Source: Cladophialophora immunda
Lineage: Eukaryota > Ascomycota > Eurotiomycetes > Chaetothyriales > Herpotrichiellaceae
NCBI RefSeq assembly: GCF_000835495.1
Contig: NW_015622544.1
Span: forward strand, 2,570,855 to 2,634,854
DNA: 64,000 nucleotides
Direction: 5' to 3'
Each line of letters starts with the position of its first letter. Within the stretch, counting starts at the first letter, position 1. Below, piece by piece: positions 32,293-43,600 of this stretch. Position numbers and translations under genes: made by a program. The notes beneath the pieces were generated by a model that saw only the letters and a list, made by a program, of their open reading frames with translations, searched no databases and was not told the origin of the DNA.

Positions 32293-34047
32293 ATGGCGTT
32301 GAATTCCACCGTCGTGACGCTCGTCTGCATTCCGCTCCTGGCTATGCTGGCCGCTCGCACGTATGGACTGGTGGTCAATTACCTGCAGGCAAGAAAGCTG
32401 GGGATCCCCATGGTCATCCTTCCCTTCTCATGGCATGACGATCTGTGGATCATTATCTACCCCTGGTTCAGGCGTCTCCGAGACTTGCCTGGGATAGGAC
32501 ATATTTTCGTCTTCAGCTATCACTCCTGGGCCCAGGATGAGCGATACCGTCCCCACCAGACGTACGGCGACGTGTTTGTGATCGTCGCCCCCACAAAGAA
32601 CGAGATCGTGGTCAATGACCCCGTCGTGGCTGTTGAGCTGCAAACCCAGTACAAGTCGTGGATCAAGCCTCAACCGCTCTATGAGATCTTCGAAAGTTTC
32701 GGGCCAAATGTCATCAGCATCAACGGCGAAGACTGGCAGCGTCACCGCAGAATCGTCAACCCAGCCTTCCGGGAACAGAACAACAAGCTCGTGTGGGAGG
32801 AGTCGCTGAGACAGGCGAGACAGATGATTGAGGCCGTGACCAACCGAGTAGATGCTAGCCGCACGATGCTCGACGTCCGGAACGACTGTGTGCTGATCGC
32901 TATGCACGTCCTCTCCGCCGCCGGGTTCGGACACATGCACGATTTTGACGGTGGCTTGGGTGAGATCCCGCAAGGACACAAAACCAGTCTTGCCGAGTCG
33001 TTGAAGTTCCTCCTCCAGAACATCCTCTTCTCCGTGCTGTTTAAAAACATGCCCACGCTGCGCTTCATGATGCCTGCCTTGTATCGACAGCTCACCGCCA
33101 TGACGAACGAGTTCACGCAGTACATGAAGGAAGTCATCGCCTACAATCGAGCCATCACACAGGGCGGTGGCAACAGTAACGGCGCCGACATCGTCAGCGC
33201 CCTGGTTGAGGCCGACGAGGCGGCAAAAAGAGAACAGAAGACGTTGGCGCACGGCGCTGGGGGGAAACCGATGTACCTCAGTGACTCCGAATTATTGGGT
33301 AACTTGTACATCTTCAACTTAGCTGGCTTCGAAACAACCGCAAACGCACTGACATACACGATACCGTTCTTGGCCACCAATCGTGAGATCCAGGACTGGG
33401 TCGGCGACGAAGTGGACACCGTGCTGAAAGGGAGAGACGCTGAAAAGCTCGACTATGAAGGAGTATTTCCACAACTTGTGAGGTGCCTGGCGCTGATGGT
33501 ACGTTGAATCTATCCGAACCCACATTTGCGAGCTCACAGACCTCAGTATGAAACCCTTCGCCTCTGGGGACCGGTACCTAGTACGGAGCGGTGGTGCGTC
33601 GGTCAACCACACGCCATCCGAGTCAACGGCCAAGAGATCATGGTGCCCGTCGAGACATATGTGTCGCTGAATCTCTACGCCGTCCACAGCGACCCCCGCT
33701 GGTGGGGCGACGACTCACTCAAATGGAACCCACGACGCTGGATAGTAGCCGACCCGGCGACGGGAAAGGAGTCCATCGCCCATCCTCCGCCGGGCGCGGC
33801 GTTTGTGCCGTGGAGTGTTGGACCTAGGGTCTGCCCAGGGAAGAAGTTCAGCCAGGTCGAGTTCGTGGCCGTGATATCGACGCTGTTGAGAGAATATCGC
33901 CTGAAGCCGCTGATCATGGAAGGGAAAATGACGACGGAAGAGCAGGCCAGCTCGGCGTTGTTGGAGGTGCTAGAGGACTCGATGAACGTCATCACGCCGA
34001 AGATGCGTCGACCTGAAGATGCGGGCGTGGTGTTTGTTCGACGATGA
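32293..34047 (+). CDS. Cytochrome P450 monooxygenase
   Basis: An ER-membrane haem monooxygenase of 568 residues in two exons (32293-33498, 33547-34047). The hydrophobic anchor is within the first 25 residues. The C-helix WQRHRRIVNPAF, the I-helix AGFETTANAL, the ExxR motif YETLRLW directly after the intron, and the haem-binding loop FVPWSVGPRVCPGKKF with its axial Cys are all present, so it should be active. An aromatic PERF-like region (SLKWNPRRW) precedes the haem loop. The family number and substrate cannot be assigned. It is tail to tail with a methyltransferase 61 bp away, so co-function is possible, but they do not share a promoter. Confidence 0.93.
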
Positions 34048-34108
34048 GTCGGTGGAAGGATACTTCCTGCACCACTCGTTGCTTCGATAGTCCGTACGTA
34101 GCGATACC

Positions 34109-34996
34109 TCACTCCCTCCTCCGTCCTATCGAAACATACAAAGCATGCCCGTCCCACAATTTCCCGTCGTGGTCGAGATGGTCTTTCCAAATCCGCACCC
34201 ATTCCCGCCTAGCCTTGTCAACGGCTTCGGCGCCTCCGTCTACCTCCATCCCGTCAAAAATGGCCTTCCACAGCCCACTCTGACTCGTCTTCTCTTCCAG
34301 CGCGTCCATCGCCTGATCCGCGCCGTACCATTTCTCAGGGACGTAGCTCCTCGTGCGAAAAGACTTTTCAATTTCCAGCCCGGCATCTTCAAACAGCTTC
34401 TGTAAGGTGGAGATACCTTCTATCCAGTCGAAGTCGTAGACCATGGATTTCCCCAGCGCGCGCCGGAGTGGGTAGTTGAGCAGGTACTGCAAGCTGCGAT
34501 CCTCCGTGGGGACGTCGACGATCAACTTCCCGGCGCCGGGCTTTAAAAAGGTTGCCCAGTGTTTGATCACCTTTGCGGGATCCTCGAGCAAGACGAACGC
34601 GGAACAGCATGAAATGACATCAAAACCTCCCCTTTCCTTCAATACCTTTTGCACTTCCTCCAAGGAGGAAAGGTCAGTGATGTCTCCCAACACCCACTTC
34701 ACTTCTCCGCTTCCCTCGGGGAGTGGTTTGCGTTTGGCTTCGTTGAGCATGGCCTCAGTGATGTCGACGCCGACGACGACGCCACTGGATCCGACTGCCT
34801 CAGCTTGAGGTATTGTGACCAGGCCGGTGCCGCATGCGAGGTCGAGAACGGCGCCGGCCTTGGGAGGAGGCAGCCACTTAACGAAGTCTCGGCTTAGTTC
34901 CACGTGCCAACCACCGTTGGAGAGATCATAGTTCGCGGCACGGGGTGTGTATTGGGCCAGCGTCTCGGCGATGAACTCGTTGGCGCGGGCAGACAT
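34109..34996 (-). CDS. Class I SAM-dependent methyltransferase
   Basis: A 295-residue single-exon cytosolic enzyme. Motif I is VLDLACGTGLVTIP at about residue 50, followed by VVGVDITEAML (acidic residue for the SAM ribose), VKWVLGDITDL and FDVISCCSAFVLLEDP (post-I/II region). The N-terminal AQYTPRAANYDLSNGGWH resembles fungal small-molecule methyltransferases of the UbiE/TAM type. The substrate is unknown. The adjacent P450 raises the possibility of a tailoring pair in a small biosynthetic locus, but no synthase gene is near. Confidence 0.85.
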   Translation of the reverse strand: MSARANEFIAETLAQYTPRAANYDLSNGGWHVELSRDFVKWLPPPKAGAVLDLACGTGLVTIPQAEAVGSSGVVVGVDITEAMLNEAKRKPLPEGSGEVKWVLGDITDLSSLEEVQKVLKERGGFDVISCCSAFVLLEDPAKVIKHWATFLKPGAGKLIVDVPTEDRSLQYLLNYPLRRALGKSMVYDFDWIEGISTLQKLFEDAGLEIEKSFRTRSYVPEKWYGADQAMDALEEKTSQSGLWKAIFDGMEVDGGAEAVDKARREWVRIWKDHLDHDGKLWDGHALYVSIGRRRE

Positions 34997-35801
34997 TGTG
35001 CTGGCGTGGGTGAGGGTGGCCTGAAGTTGCTCAGGGCGGAGAGTGTCGGTGTCAATAGACTTGTAGATTTATGCAAACCCCAACACCTGGTCAACTCTGT
35101 GTTTTTTGTTTCGACGGCGACTAGACCCTGTGCAGCTAGATAAGTATAGGGATTGTCAGGCGTCATTGATCTATAAGACTCGCTTATACGAGAGAAAAAG
35201 ATATAACAATGCTGTGGAGACTTGGATGTATGGAAAATAGAGTGGCGCAATTCGCATCCCGTATGGCGTTTTGCTGATCAACTACCAACCTGCTCACTCG
35301 CTCGCTGTGGATGTTCTGAACCGTCCTGTGTGATACCCTCCTCCTTTTTCAACTGTCTAATATGGTATGACCAAAAACAAAGCGCCTGGTCCAGGGCTGG
35401 GGAGAATAAAATGTCCGTTCGCAGTACAGGAGGGCAATCGTAGAGTTTCATAGAGCGGGAAGAACTTCCACGCTGATGGGCTCATCCAGAGCTTCGAACC
35501 CCAAAGAATGAAATATCGCTCAACTCATGAGAGGCCAATCTTCGTGATAGAGTAGATCATATGGTAGACTCTATTGAAGAGCTCAGTGTTACGTCGTTGT
35601 GTAAGATATCGTGACATCCAAGTGAGTTTGGAAGGATTTGGCCAGGCGGCGAGACGCGTGCGACAAGCACTTGTCTCGGGCCACTTGCCTCTAACGGAAG
35701 GGTCTCGTGACCGTCCGACCTTTTAACTCGTGCCCCTCCCACAACTGCAACCCAAAAAAATAGATACACAATGCTTCACTGATTCAGGGTCCGTAGAGCA
35801 C

Positions 35802-35807
35802 AAAAAA
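35802..35807 (-). terminator. RNA polymerase III terminator
   Basis: A run of six T on the minus strand immediately downstream of the tRNA. Confidence 0.7.
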
Positions 35808-35813
35808 CGAGTC

Positions 35814-35920
35814 TGTCCAGAGCGAGAATCGAACTCACGACCTTCGGATACCTCTTGTGTTTAACAAGATCACAGTTGGAACTATGAGACCGACGTCATA
35901 ACCAACTAGACCATCCAGAC
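35814..35920 (-). tRNA. Intron-bearing tRNA, anticodon read as CAT (Met)
   Basis: A 107-nt tRNA with intron. Acceptor stem GTCTGGA pairs with TCTGGAC (two G-U), discriminator A. The A-box TGGTCTAGTTGG and B-box GAGTTCGATTC are intact, and the T-stem GTGAG/CTCGC pairs. Anticodon stem TCGG pairs with CCGA around loop CTCATA, giving anticodon CAT. An insert of about 33 nt follows the anticodon, the canonical nuclear intron position. A T6 Pol III stop lies seven bases past the 3' end (A6 on the plus strand at 35802-35807). The top anticodon-stem pair is imperfect, so isotype is less sure than the gene itself. Confidence 0.8.
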
Positions 35921-36531
35921 CACGATATTTTACTATAATTTCGTCGCTGCTTTATATATTTGTGTCTTATTGAACCGCTGAGAAGGCCGGTAACGCGGGG
36001 CTTTTGCGGCTAGCCAACGTGCTCCGTAGGTGCCCCCACACATCGCATCTCGGGGGGCCAACACAGAAACTAAAGTCGATGGACAAAGGCAGGTGCTCTT
36101 AGCCTTGCGGCATTTCAAGGGCTACTTCTCATCAGCCGTCTAACTCTTCTATGAACACAATGTGACCTTGTAATGTCTGAGTCTTGACAGGCTCTACAGA
36201 TATGGAAGCTAAAGTGAGGTGAGTTGAGAGAGTAGCCACCAGCGAGATGTATCGCATGGATTCTGCCGGTCCTTCACTACTATCACAGCAATGCACTTTG
36301 ACATCTGGCAGACTCGTCGACACCTTCCTTGTTGCATTTCAACCTTGTCTCAACTGCCTCAAGTTATCGTAAGGCTTGCTTTTCGTGTTGCTCACCTTTC
36401 GGTCCTTTGCACCCCTCACTGCTTATCTACAACGTATCGCTCGACTTCAAGGCTTCCTGAACCCTCATCCTTCTTCATATCAACTTTTCGGGCTCTCACA
36501 CGCGACTCTACCTCTAAGGAGATGCATCATC

Positions 36532-37714
36532 ATGGACAATGAAACATTGTTGAAATACGAGCTCGCTGAGATCGAGCTTGACAAACGTCAGCTACAGCTT
36601 GAACGTCGGGAGCTGGGGGTTAAACGACGCCTGGAACAGCTCAAGAGAAGAGTCGACTTAACTGATGATAACGCCGACTCAACTGAGGATCACGTCGTCG
36701 TCAAGTCTGAAGCTGATCCTGGCGATGCTGACAAAATTCGAGCAGCTACGCAAAATCGGTCTTCTGCCGAACAGCAAACAGACACGATTGCAGCTTCCCC
36801 CGCCGCAGAGGATACCCCAGCCAGCCCGGTTGAGAATACTGCTGTCGAGCGGCTGCATCAAAAGGTGGACAAAGGAAAAAGCGAGACCGGGAAGGAAAAG
36901 CATCGTGAGCAGAATGTAAAACGCACGCCCCACTGTGGCTAACATTTGTCCAGGCACGACACTCGATTCGCGCAAGTGGGACGAAGCGAGATCAGACCAT
37001 GAGCTGATGGGGCGCCAGGCCTTCAGTTGTGAACAAGAAGAGCAGTCGACCATTCCGGTGAAGCCTCTGGATAGTCACGAAGAGCTCTTAGCAGCCTTTC
37101 GTGGTCGACCCCCGACTCATCCAGCGAACGTACCAGCTACGCGAAGGCAATCTCGGCTCTCCGACAACCTGACTGTTAGTTCAGAATCTGATGCCGATTC
37201 CGAAACAAGTTATTCTCCAGGCAGGCAAGACTCCAGGGCGAAGCGCAGGCGAATTTCTCAGAACGCGGGGAAGCAGCTTGCAGACGTCTCGGGCCCCATA
37301 ACAAAATCTCAACAGTACAGCCTCGTTCGACATTACACCGGGCTTCTGCTGAAGCGCATGGCGGCAGTGGAATCTTCGCTTCCGCCGGACTGTTCTCAGA
37401 AACCGACGGTCGCATCAAAGATGCGAAGAACCACCAATGGATCGACGCATCACACACTCACTCTTCTTCACGAAGAGTTCGAAATGACCGTACGGACATA
37501 TGCGAAACATCACCAACTTCGCCGTGTTTTAATGGAGGACCTGGATAAATTCGACGAAGCTCAACGTTACTGGTGGCCCAAATGTACAGCATTAACCACG
37601 CAGCAAGAGAGGACGTCTTTCATTGACAAAGTATTCCATGACATCGCGAGTAGCAGGTTCAGCAAGCAGGAGTTTGAGGTTGGACATGGAGCATTCGAGA
37701 ATAACAAGGATTGA
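36532..37714 (+). CDS. Unrecognised coiled-coil protein, paralogue A
   Basis: A 373-residue protein in two exons (36532-36915, 36977-37714; branch-like GCTAAC near 36938). The first 45 residues are a charged heptad stretch (LLKYELAEIELDKRQLQLERR) typical of a coiled coil. A Ser/Glu-rich disordered middle with a basic patch (AKRRRIS) follows. The C-terminal helical block contains YSLVRHYTGLLLKRM, LHEEFEMTVRTYAKHH and YWWPKCTALTTQQERTSFIDKVFHDIAS. The next gene has the same layout. I recognise no domain; the basic patch would allow nuclear location, but that is a guess. Confidence 0.7.
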
Positions 37715-38383
37715 GGAGACACGTGGACCAAGTTGGAAAGCAAGCAAATGTACTCCGCCCGAGTCGTTCGATCAGGCTGGCGGATTGAGATGGAGTCGTT
37801 GGATTTTGGCTGGGATGATTTTTGGAAATGTGACTGAGTTGGAAGAGTCATGGCAAAGGTGTTCATTCTCCTCTACTGCGCGGATGACGGTGTCGTTCAC
37901 AATATTGCAAGCGTGCTACTGGAGAGATCCAAGTGTGGAATTTGTGCATATCGCATGATACGATGAGGAAGAACGATCTTGAGAGGTCTACCTCCTCTGG
38001 TATTGTTTTCATTAGTGCGGCTGTCTTCCCATAGAGATAATTACAAGGAGTTGCTCAAACCAGTGTTTTCAACAGTGACGAGCCATGAGAGTGGCAGGAT
38101 AGGCTTTCGACAGAGGCAATGCAACATACCGACCTAGGTAGGTATGCAGCAGAACGACATGGTCGAGTTCTCGGCGCTCATATTGGTCGTCTCCCCATAT
38201 CATGTACTTGGGTATATATTCGACTTTTGGTCCTCACTTTTTCCCTTCTTCCACTCATCTCATGCCAAACACTCAAGGCCTGGCAATTGGCCCTGGGCAC
38301 AGCTCGCACTCCGTTTCACCTCACCTCACCTTGACCGCACTGCTCTATGAGCGTGCCAATCCTCAGATAGGTGACCTTGAACA
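37715..38383. other. Spacer between the tandem paralogues
   Basis: No gene. A TATATAT at 38213-38219, about 165 bp before the second paralogue, is a plausible TATA element, so the two genes are probably transcribed separately. Confidence 0.4.
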
Positions 38384-39448
38384 ATGGACGACAAGGAGCT
38401 TTTCGACGCTGAGCTCGAAGAGCTTGAACTCGAGCAGCGTCAACTTGACCTCGATCGTAAGAGGCTGCAACTTCGGCTGCGGCGCGCCAGGCCGGATAGT
38501 CAAGTCCAAGAGAAGGCGCACGCAGTTGATGAAGTCACAGGAGCTGGGCGAGTCACGGCAGGCACTGAACAATTCTCTAATCTAGGTCGAGGTGAGGCGA
38601 CTGAGATCTCGACTGCCGGCAACCGACATGCTGAGCGAGAAGTCGACCTTCCCTTGCCTCTGGTGGAGCAAGCTGACCCCGCCGGTCATTCATCAAAGCA
38701 GTACCCTAGCGGAGCGAAGGCCAGCACTTCGCCAGTGGCCAGGCTGAGCTCTTCACCAGGCATGCTGCACCCAAGCACCCAGTTGACAGACTCCAGCCGT
38801 TTGTCTCATCCAGAATCAGCAGTCCCATCTTTCGCCACCTCGCCCAAATATCTCTCGAGCTCCCAGACTACCTCACGATCGATGCCGGCTCTTTATTCGC
38901 AACAGGATGGTCTCGGCCACGTTCCAGCAATGTCTCAGCACAAGCGAGAACGCAGTCCCGGAAGCGAAGACGGCGATTGTGTGAAGAAGAATTGTATTCC
39001 CAGGGACAGAAACGAGAAGTGGACAAACGATACACAATACCAGGGCGAGGGCAACAAACTGCCACCCAAGGTCCAGCATCTGCCCGAGCACCAGGCCTCG
39101 GCCATCATTCGCAAATATGGAGAACGGCTCGTCCAGCGACACATGCAATCTTTCCGCAGACACGGACGGCGGGAAGCAAACGAGATAATCAAGGCAGGCT
39201 CGGAGATCGTCGACGGGCTGGTTAAGAAGAAGTTCAAGAGCCCCGAGGAACTGCACGAAGAATACGATCGCCAAATCCGATTGTGCTGCACAAGGGACCT
39301 CCAGAAACTCCTCATATTTGAGCTGCAAAAGTTCCGCCGAGCAGCCCCGACTTGGTGGATGGAGTGCGTGAAGATGAAGACGCAAAATCAGAGGTTCGAG
39401 AACGTGGCAAAGTTGTTTCAGGACGTCGGCGCAGGCGTCTTCGACTAG
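38384..39448 (+). CDS. Unrecognised coiled-coil protein, paralogue B
   Basis: A single-exon protein of 354 residues. It opens with a coiled coil (LFDAELEELELEQRQLDLDRK) aligned to that of the preceding gene. A Ser/Pro-rich disordered middle follows, and the C-terminal block ASAIIRKYGERLVQRHMQSF, LHEEYDRQIRLCCTRDLQ and WWMECVKMKTQNQRFENVAKLF shows the same order of aromatic and charged positions. The linker is unalignable. It is a tandem duplicate that lost or never had the intron of paralogue A. Function unknown. Confidence 0.7.
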   Translation: MDDKELFDAELEELELEQRQLDLDRKRLQLRLRRARPDSQVQEKAHAVDEVTGAGRVTAGTEQFSNLGRGEATEISTAGNRHAEREVDLPLPLVEQADPAGHSSKQYPSGAKASTSPVARLSSSPGMLHPSTQLTDSSRLSHPESAVPSFATSPKYLSSSQTTSRSMPALYSQQDGLGHVPAMSQHKRERSPGSEDGDCVKKNCIPRDRNEKWTNDTQYQGEGNKLPPKVQHLPEHQASAIIRKYGERLVQRHMQSFRRHGRREANEIIKAGSEIVDGLVKKKFKSPEELHEEYDRQIRLCCTRDLQKLLIFELQKFRRAAPTWWMECVKMKTQNQRFENVAKLFQDVGAGVFD

Positions 39449-39710
39449 GTGGACACGTGCAGGCAAGAGGGTGCAGTCCTTGCAGCTTTCGGCACTGCGT
39501 CCAACCTTGGGATAGAGGCTATGTGGATAGATCAGTATGGGAGGGCTTGGGGCGAAAGTCATTGGTGCTGAGACCTCAATCCTAAAAACTGGAAACAAGC
39601 ACATCACGGTAACGTTGTGCCGCTGAGCACCTTTGGATTGTGTCGTTTACCGTGGACCGGGGCATTGAGAGCGCTGGGGGGAGTTCGAAGGCAGGATCGA
39701 AATCGTGAGC

Positions 39711-40538
39711 TCAGTCCAGTGGCAAAGGCCCGTCCTTCCACTTGTCCATTGCAGCTTGGGCAAAATTGGCCATGCTCCCATAAGACAGGACGAGGAAGCC
39801 CAGGTCCTCCCGGTCAACATCAAACACTTCCCACCAATTCTGTTCGACCAGCTTGACACCAGTCTCTCGTGCCGCCAAATAGATTGCTCCCACCGCCAGC
39901 GCATTGGGTTGATGGGTGAGGTGGAGAAGCTGGGGTGACAGAAGGCCAGCGTTCAAATGTTCCAAGACCCTCTGGGCCAGCTTGGTGGCGGATACACCCA
40001 GGGCTTGCATGTATGTAAATGCAAGACTGTAGGGGAGCACGACCCGTGTGTCGAACCCCAGGCCGACCAGTATCATACTTTCGCACACGAACAACCTCTG
40101 TCTCTCTCTTTCGTAGGTTCCCTCGGACACGAAATAACTCTGAGGTTTGACATCCGTGGGGGCCCCAGCCGGGTTGATAAATCTCAGCGGCGAGGCTTCG
40201 GACGTGAGGTAGGCGTAGACGTTAATGACTGATCGAGGCGAGACCGGTGTCGCGGATAGTTTTGCGGCAAGGTAGATGGCAGCGGCGGAGTAGTTCTTGG
40301 GACTGAAGTTTCGACGGTTGTCTGGGGTAGAAGACACCAAGAACCGCTGAAGCAGCACAATGGCATGGGCAGTGACTTCCTGCATCAGGCGGAGGAGGAT
40401 CCCAGCGGCGGAGGTCAACTGGAAATGGGCGAACCACACGGTCAGACTTTCGTCGTCCTCGACGTTTTTGAGCTTGAGCAGCTGTGATGAAGTGACCAAG
40501 GCGTTGGAGACGTGCTCCAGCGCAGGTATCGGCGCCAT
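39711..40538 (-). CDS. Cyclin-L-like cyclin
   Basis: A 275-residue regulatory partner of a transcription- or splicing-linked CDK in the nucleus. I start it at the ATG giving MAPIPALEHVSNALVTSSQL; the frame is open upstream but unsupported. The first cyclin box holds AIVLLQRFLVSS, NYSAAAIYLAAKLSATPVSPRSV (the AAxYLAAK-type signature). An insert follows, then YERERQRLFVCESMILVGLGF and the second box FTYMQALGVSATKLAQRVLEHL with NALAVGAIYLAAR. It is shorter than animal cyclin L because it lacks an RS tail. Another transcriptional cyclin (C- or K-type) is the alternative. It converges on paralogue B. Confidence 0.85.
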   Translation of the reverse strand: MAPIPALEHVSNALVTSSQLLKLKNVEDDESLTVWFAHFQLTSAAGILLRLMQEVTAHAIVLLQRFLVSSTPDNRRNFSPKNYSAAAIYLAAKLSATPVSPRSVINVYAYLTSEASPLRFINPAGAPTDVKPQSYFVSEGTYERERQRLFVCESMILVGLGFDTRVVLPYSLAFTYMQALGVSATKLAQRVLEHLNAGLLSPQLLHLTHQPNALAVGAIYLAARETGVKLVEQNWWEVFDVDREDLGFLVLSYGSMANFAQAAMDKWKDGPLPLD

Positions 40539-41305
40539 GTGGCGCAGTTTGAGAAGATCACATTTGTTTGCAACTGAGTGACGATGCGATGTCAAAGGTG
40601 GTTGTTGATGTGCAGGAAAATTCCGGCGGAGCATTGGACCCAGGGATGGCACTTCAACCACGCTGGCTTGTTGGCATTGTTCTATCCTGGACATTTAGCA
40701 ACTACGTATGGATGCTGCAGATGAAGCCACATTGCCATACGTCTATCGGCCAGCTTTATATATTCTGGAGCTGGATGTAAATCAAGGCCGCGAACGCTCG
40801 TGGAAGCTACTGAGGTGGCAGCCTGGCCAACTCTGAATGTAGTAATCGCCTGTCTCGACAGATATCGTACATTGTTTAGGTCGTAGGAGATCAAGCTCAT
40901 GACATTGGGCAATGTAGGACGCTGAAATGCTATTCTCATTCGGGTGGCCTCGTGGGATGTCGCTCATCAGATGTTCCTCGAGTAGCCTGGTCTTATTCCC
41001 CGCAGTCGATTGTTTTGCCGTTGAGCTCTTTGCCTCTCCTACCTCGCCATAATGTTACGGACTGTTCAGAGTCCCGACTGAAGGGCTGTATATTACTTCA
41101 ACAGCGTGGGTTTAAGCTGTGGACAGGTCGAGTGAGAGACAGTTTCGGTGAGCCAACCTCTGTGCAACCGCAGCCCAGTGTTGACATCTCCAGGCAGCTC
41201 ACCAACCACGCCATCCACGCACCAGAAAGTCAATGAACGGTTGAGCTGCAGGTCGCAATCAGCATCAACGTTACTATCTCACGAGCTCGCGCCTGTCGCT
41301 CCAGA
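40539..41305. other. Divergent promoter region of cyclin and PNGase A genes
   Basis: A 767-bp interval without a gene; short frames only. Confidence 0.4.
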
Positions 41306-43264
41306 ATGTGGTCCTCTACGCAGTCCGCTGTTGCCGTCGTGGCTTCAGTGCTGAGGGTGTTCCAAGTCCACGCCCCCGTCCTGACACCAGACGCCGTCGC
41401 ACAAAGGACACTGCTTCAAGATGATGGAGCCTCCGCTGGACCGCTTGTTCCTCATACGCGAGGATGCGTCGTCACCGAGACACTCATGATTCATTCCTTC
41501 GGAAACAGTTATGGCCACCCCTACGTAGGCCCCTACACCCCCCCTCAATGCGATTTCAACCGAGTGACGCTCAACCTCACGGTCACCGCCGCTGGCAAGC
41601 AGTTTGATCGGCTGGCTATAGCCTATTTCGGTGACATTGAGATCTGGCGGACAAGCACGGCGGAACCAACTCCTAATGGCATCGTGTAAGCTCTTGAGAT
41701 CGAACTACGATTGCCTTATCCTAACCATCCGCAGCTGGACCTATGTCAAAGACGTGTCCTATCTCCTGTCGCTATTCACTTGCCCACAAACACTCATCTT
41801 CGATCTTGGAAATCTGATCAACGAAAACTACACCTCTCCATTCAATGTAACCTTGCAGGCAACCTTCTTCACCACTGACGACACGGAGAAGCGAGCGGAT
41901 CTGATCATTCCAGTCGCAGCTGAGAGAAGCACCAGCAACAAATCCAGTATCAGGGACGATCGTCGAGATAGAGTATCGAGCACGCTGATACTGCCGCGGA
42001 ACATCGAGCGGGCCGTCGTCACCGTCGCTGCGACCGGTCAGATGGCCGAAGGTACGTTGGCTCTTGGAAGAATAGAGACGCTTTGCTGATAAACGCCGTA
42101 GAGTTCTGGTATTCCAATGTGCTCTCTTCGAATGTGGATACCTTTGGGACCGATTCACTCTTGGGATACTCTCCTTTTCGGGAGATACAATTGTTGATTG
42201 ATGGCAATTTAGCTGGCGTTGTGTGGCCTTTCCCGGTTATCTTCACCGGCGGCATCGTCCGCGGCCTTTGGAGGCCGATCGTGGGTATCGATACATTCGA
42301 CATCCGCGAAGATGAAATTGACATCACACCTTGGCTCCCGCTCCTCTGCGACGGCGAAAGCCATTCCCTAGAACTTCGGGTTGTCGGGATTGATGACGAC
42401 GGCAATGGTAGTGGGTTATTATCTGACTCTGTTGGCAGTTATTGGGTAAGCACAGCTCTACGACGGCGACGGACTCCGCTCATATTACACCAGGTCCTCG
42501 CAGGCAAAATATTTGTCTGGTTAGACTCCGTAGGGTCGATAACGACCGGCAGCTGGCCTCTGTCAGATGCGTCCGTTTGCACCATTTCTATGTCATCCAC
42601 AGTCGGCACCACTTCGAATGGCACAAATTCCACCCTATCCTACGATGTCAACGTGGATCGCCAACTCTATATCTCGTCAGAAGTGCAGACGTCCCAGGGC
42701 ACCAAAGTTGCAGTCTGGCAGCAATATCTGACATATTCGAACGAGGGTAATATCTCTGACTTTGGAGATGTCCAGGTCACCAGGCAGAACACATTTGGCA
42801 GGGCTATATCATCAGAAGGCTATTCTCGTACCTTCAGCTATCCACTCTTCGTCAACAGCACCCTCGTGCAGGATAAGAGTGCCGACACCCTTTCCATCGC
42901 CGCTGACCTGAGAAGGGCCCAGGCGATTGAGATCAACGGTCGTTCATTATTTCCAACCGGTTTGGAGTCCTTTGAATGGCCCTCTACAGAAGATGCTCGT
43001 GGACTGGGTGATCGCTCAAGGTTCAATGGTAGCCGCTTGACTACGAGTCAGAATGGCAGCGCCGCATACTTCAGTCACGGTAACACCTCCATCAGCCCGG
43101 GCACGACGCAGCAGGATTTCTCGCTCTACGGCATTCAGAGTTCCGCTCTGGGAAGCGGGCCGGCAAGCCTGATAGAATTGTATCACAGGCGCGTTCTCGC
43201 CGTCAATGACACGCTGGTTCGGGACGAAGTGTCTTTTCCAACCCAAGATGAGAAGGTTGTTTAG
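41306..43264 (+). CDS. Peptide-N4-(N-acetyl-beta-glucosaminyl)asparagine amidase A (PNGase A-like)
   Basis: A secreted or vacuolar glycoamidase that removes N-glycans from glycopeptides. There are four exons (41306-41685, 41735-42051, 42102-42445, 42494-43264), 603 residues, all joins in frame. It has a signal-peptide-like N-terminus ending near FQVHA. The family signature FDRLAIAYFGDIEIWRTSTAEPT is followed by WTYVKDVSYLLSLF, then IDTFDIREDEIDITPWLPLL and HSLELRVVGID. Many N-x-S/T sites fit passage through the secretory route. The length is normal for fungal members. There is no acid/base residue I can assign with confidence. Confidence 0.88.
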
Positions 43265-43600
43265 AGCCGGACTTTGGCGCTTAAATCAGCTGGAGTCGAC
43301 TGATTCTCATCCAGATGCAGGTTGAGCTACTCACAGGAAGGAAGATCATTGAGCGGTTAAAGCAGCGACGTTTGCCTCTTACTGGCTCTTCAAACTTGGC
43401 TGACAACCCATCTCGCGCTTCTGGTTCAATGTCACGCAGTCGTGTTGTGTCTATCCATCAAGGAAGAGATGATGAATGAAATCTGACCTTGGCCAGGCCA
43501 GTTTGTGCATGGTTCAATATTCCGTCTCGATGGATCACTTCTGCCGTCGAGCTTGAAGTCTGGATTCGACCATGAATTCTGCACCGAGAGGCTGATAACG
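43265..43600. other. Intergenic
   Basis: 336 bp between PNGase A and the HET-like gene. The HET-like frame is open here from 43505 but has no ATG until 43601. Confidence 0.4.

Larger units (their letters stand above)
34997..36531. other. Intergenic containing a tRNA gene
   Basis: Apart from the tRNA at 35814-35920 I see no gene. The DNA on either side is AT-richer and full of stops. Confidence 0.5.

Noticed and set aside
43505..43600. A longer N-terminus of the HET-like protein
   Set aside because: The frame opens with GTG and has no ATG before 43601.
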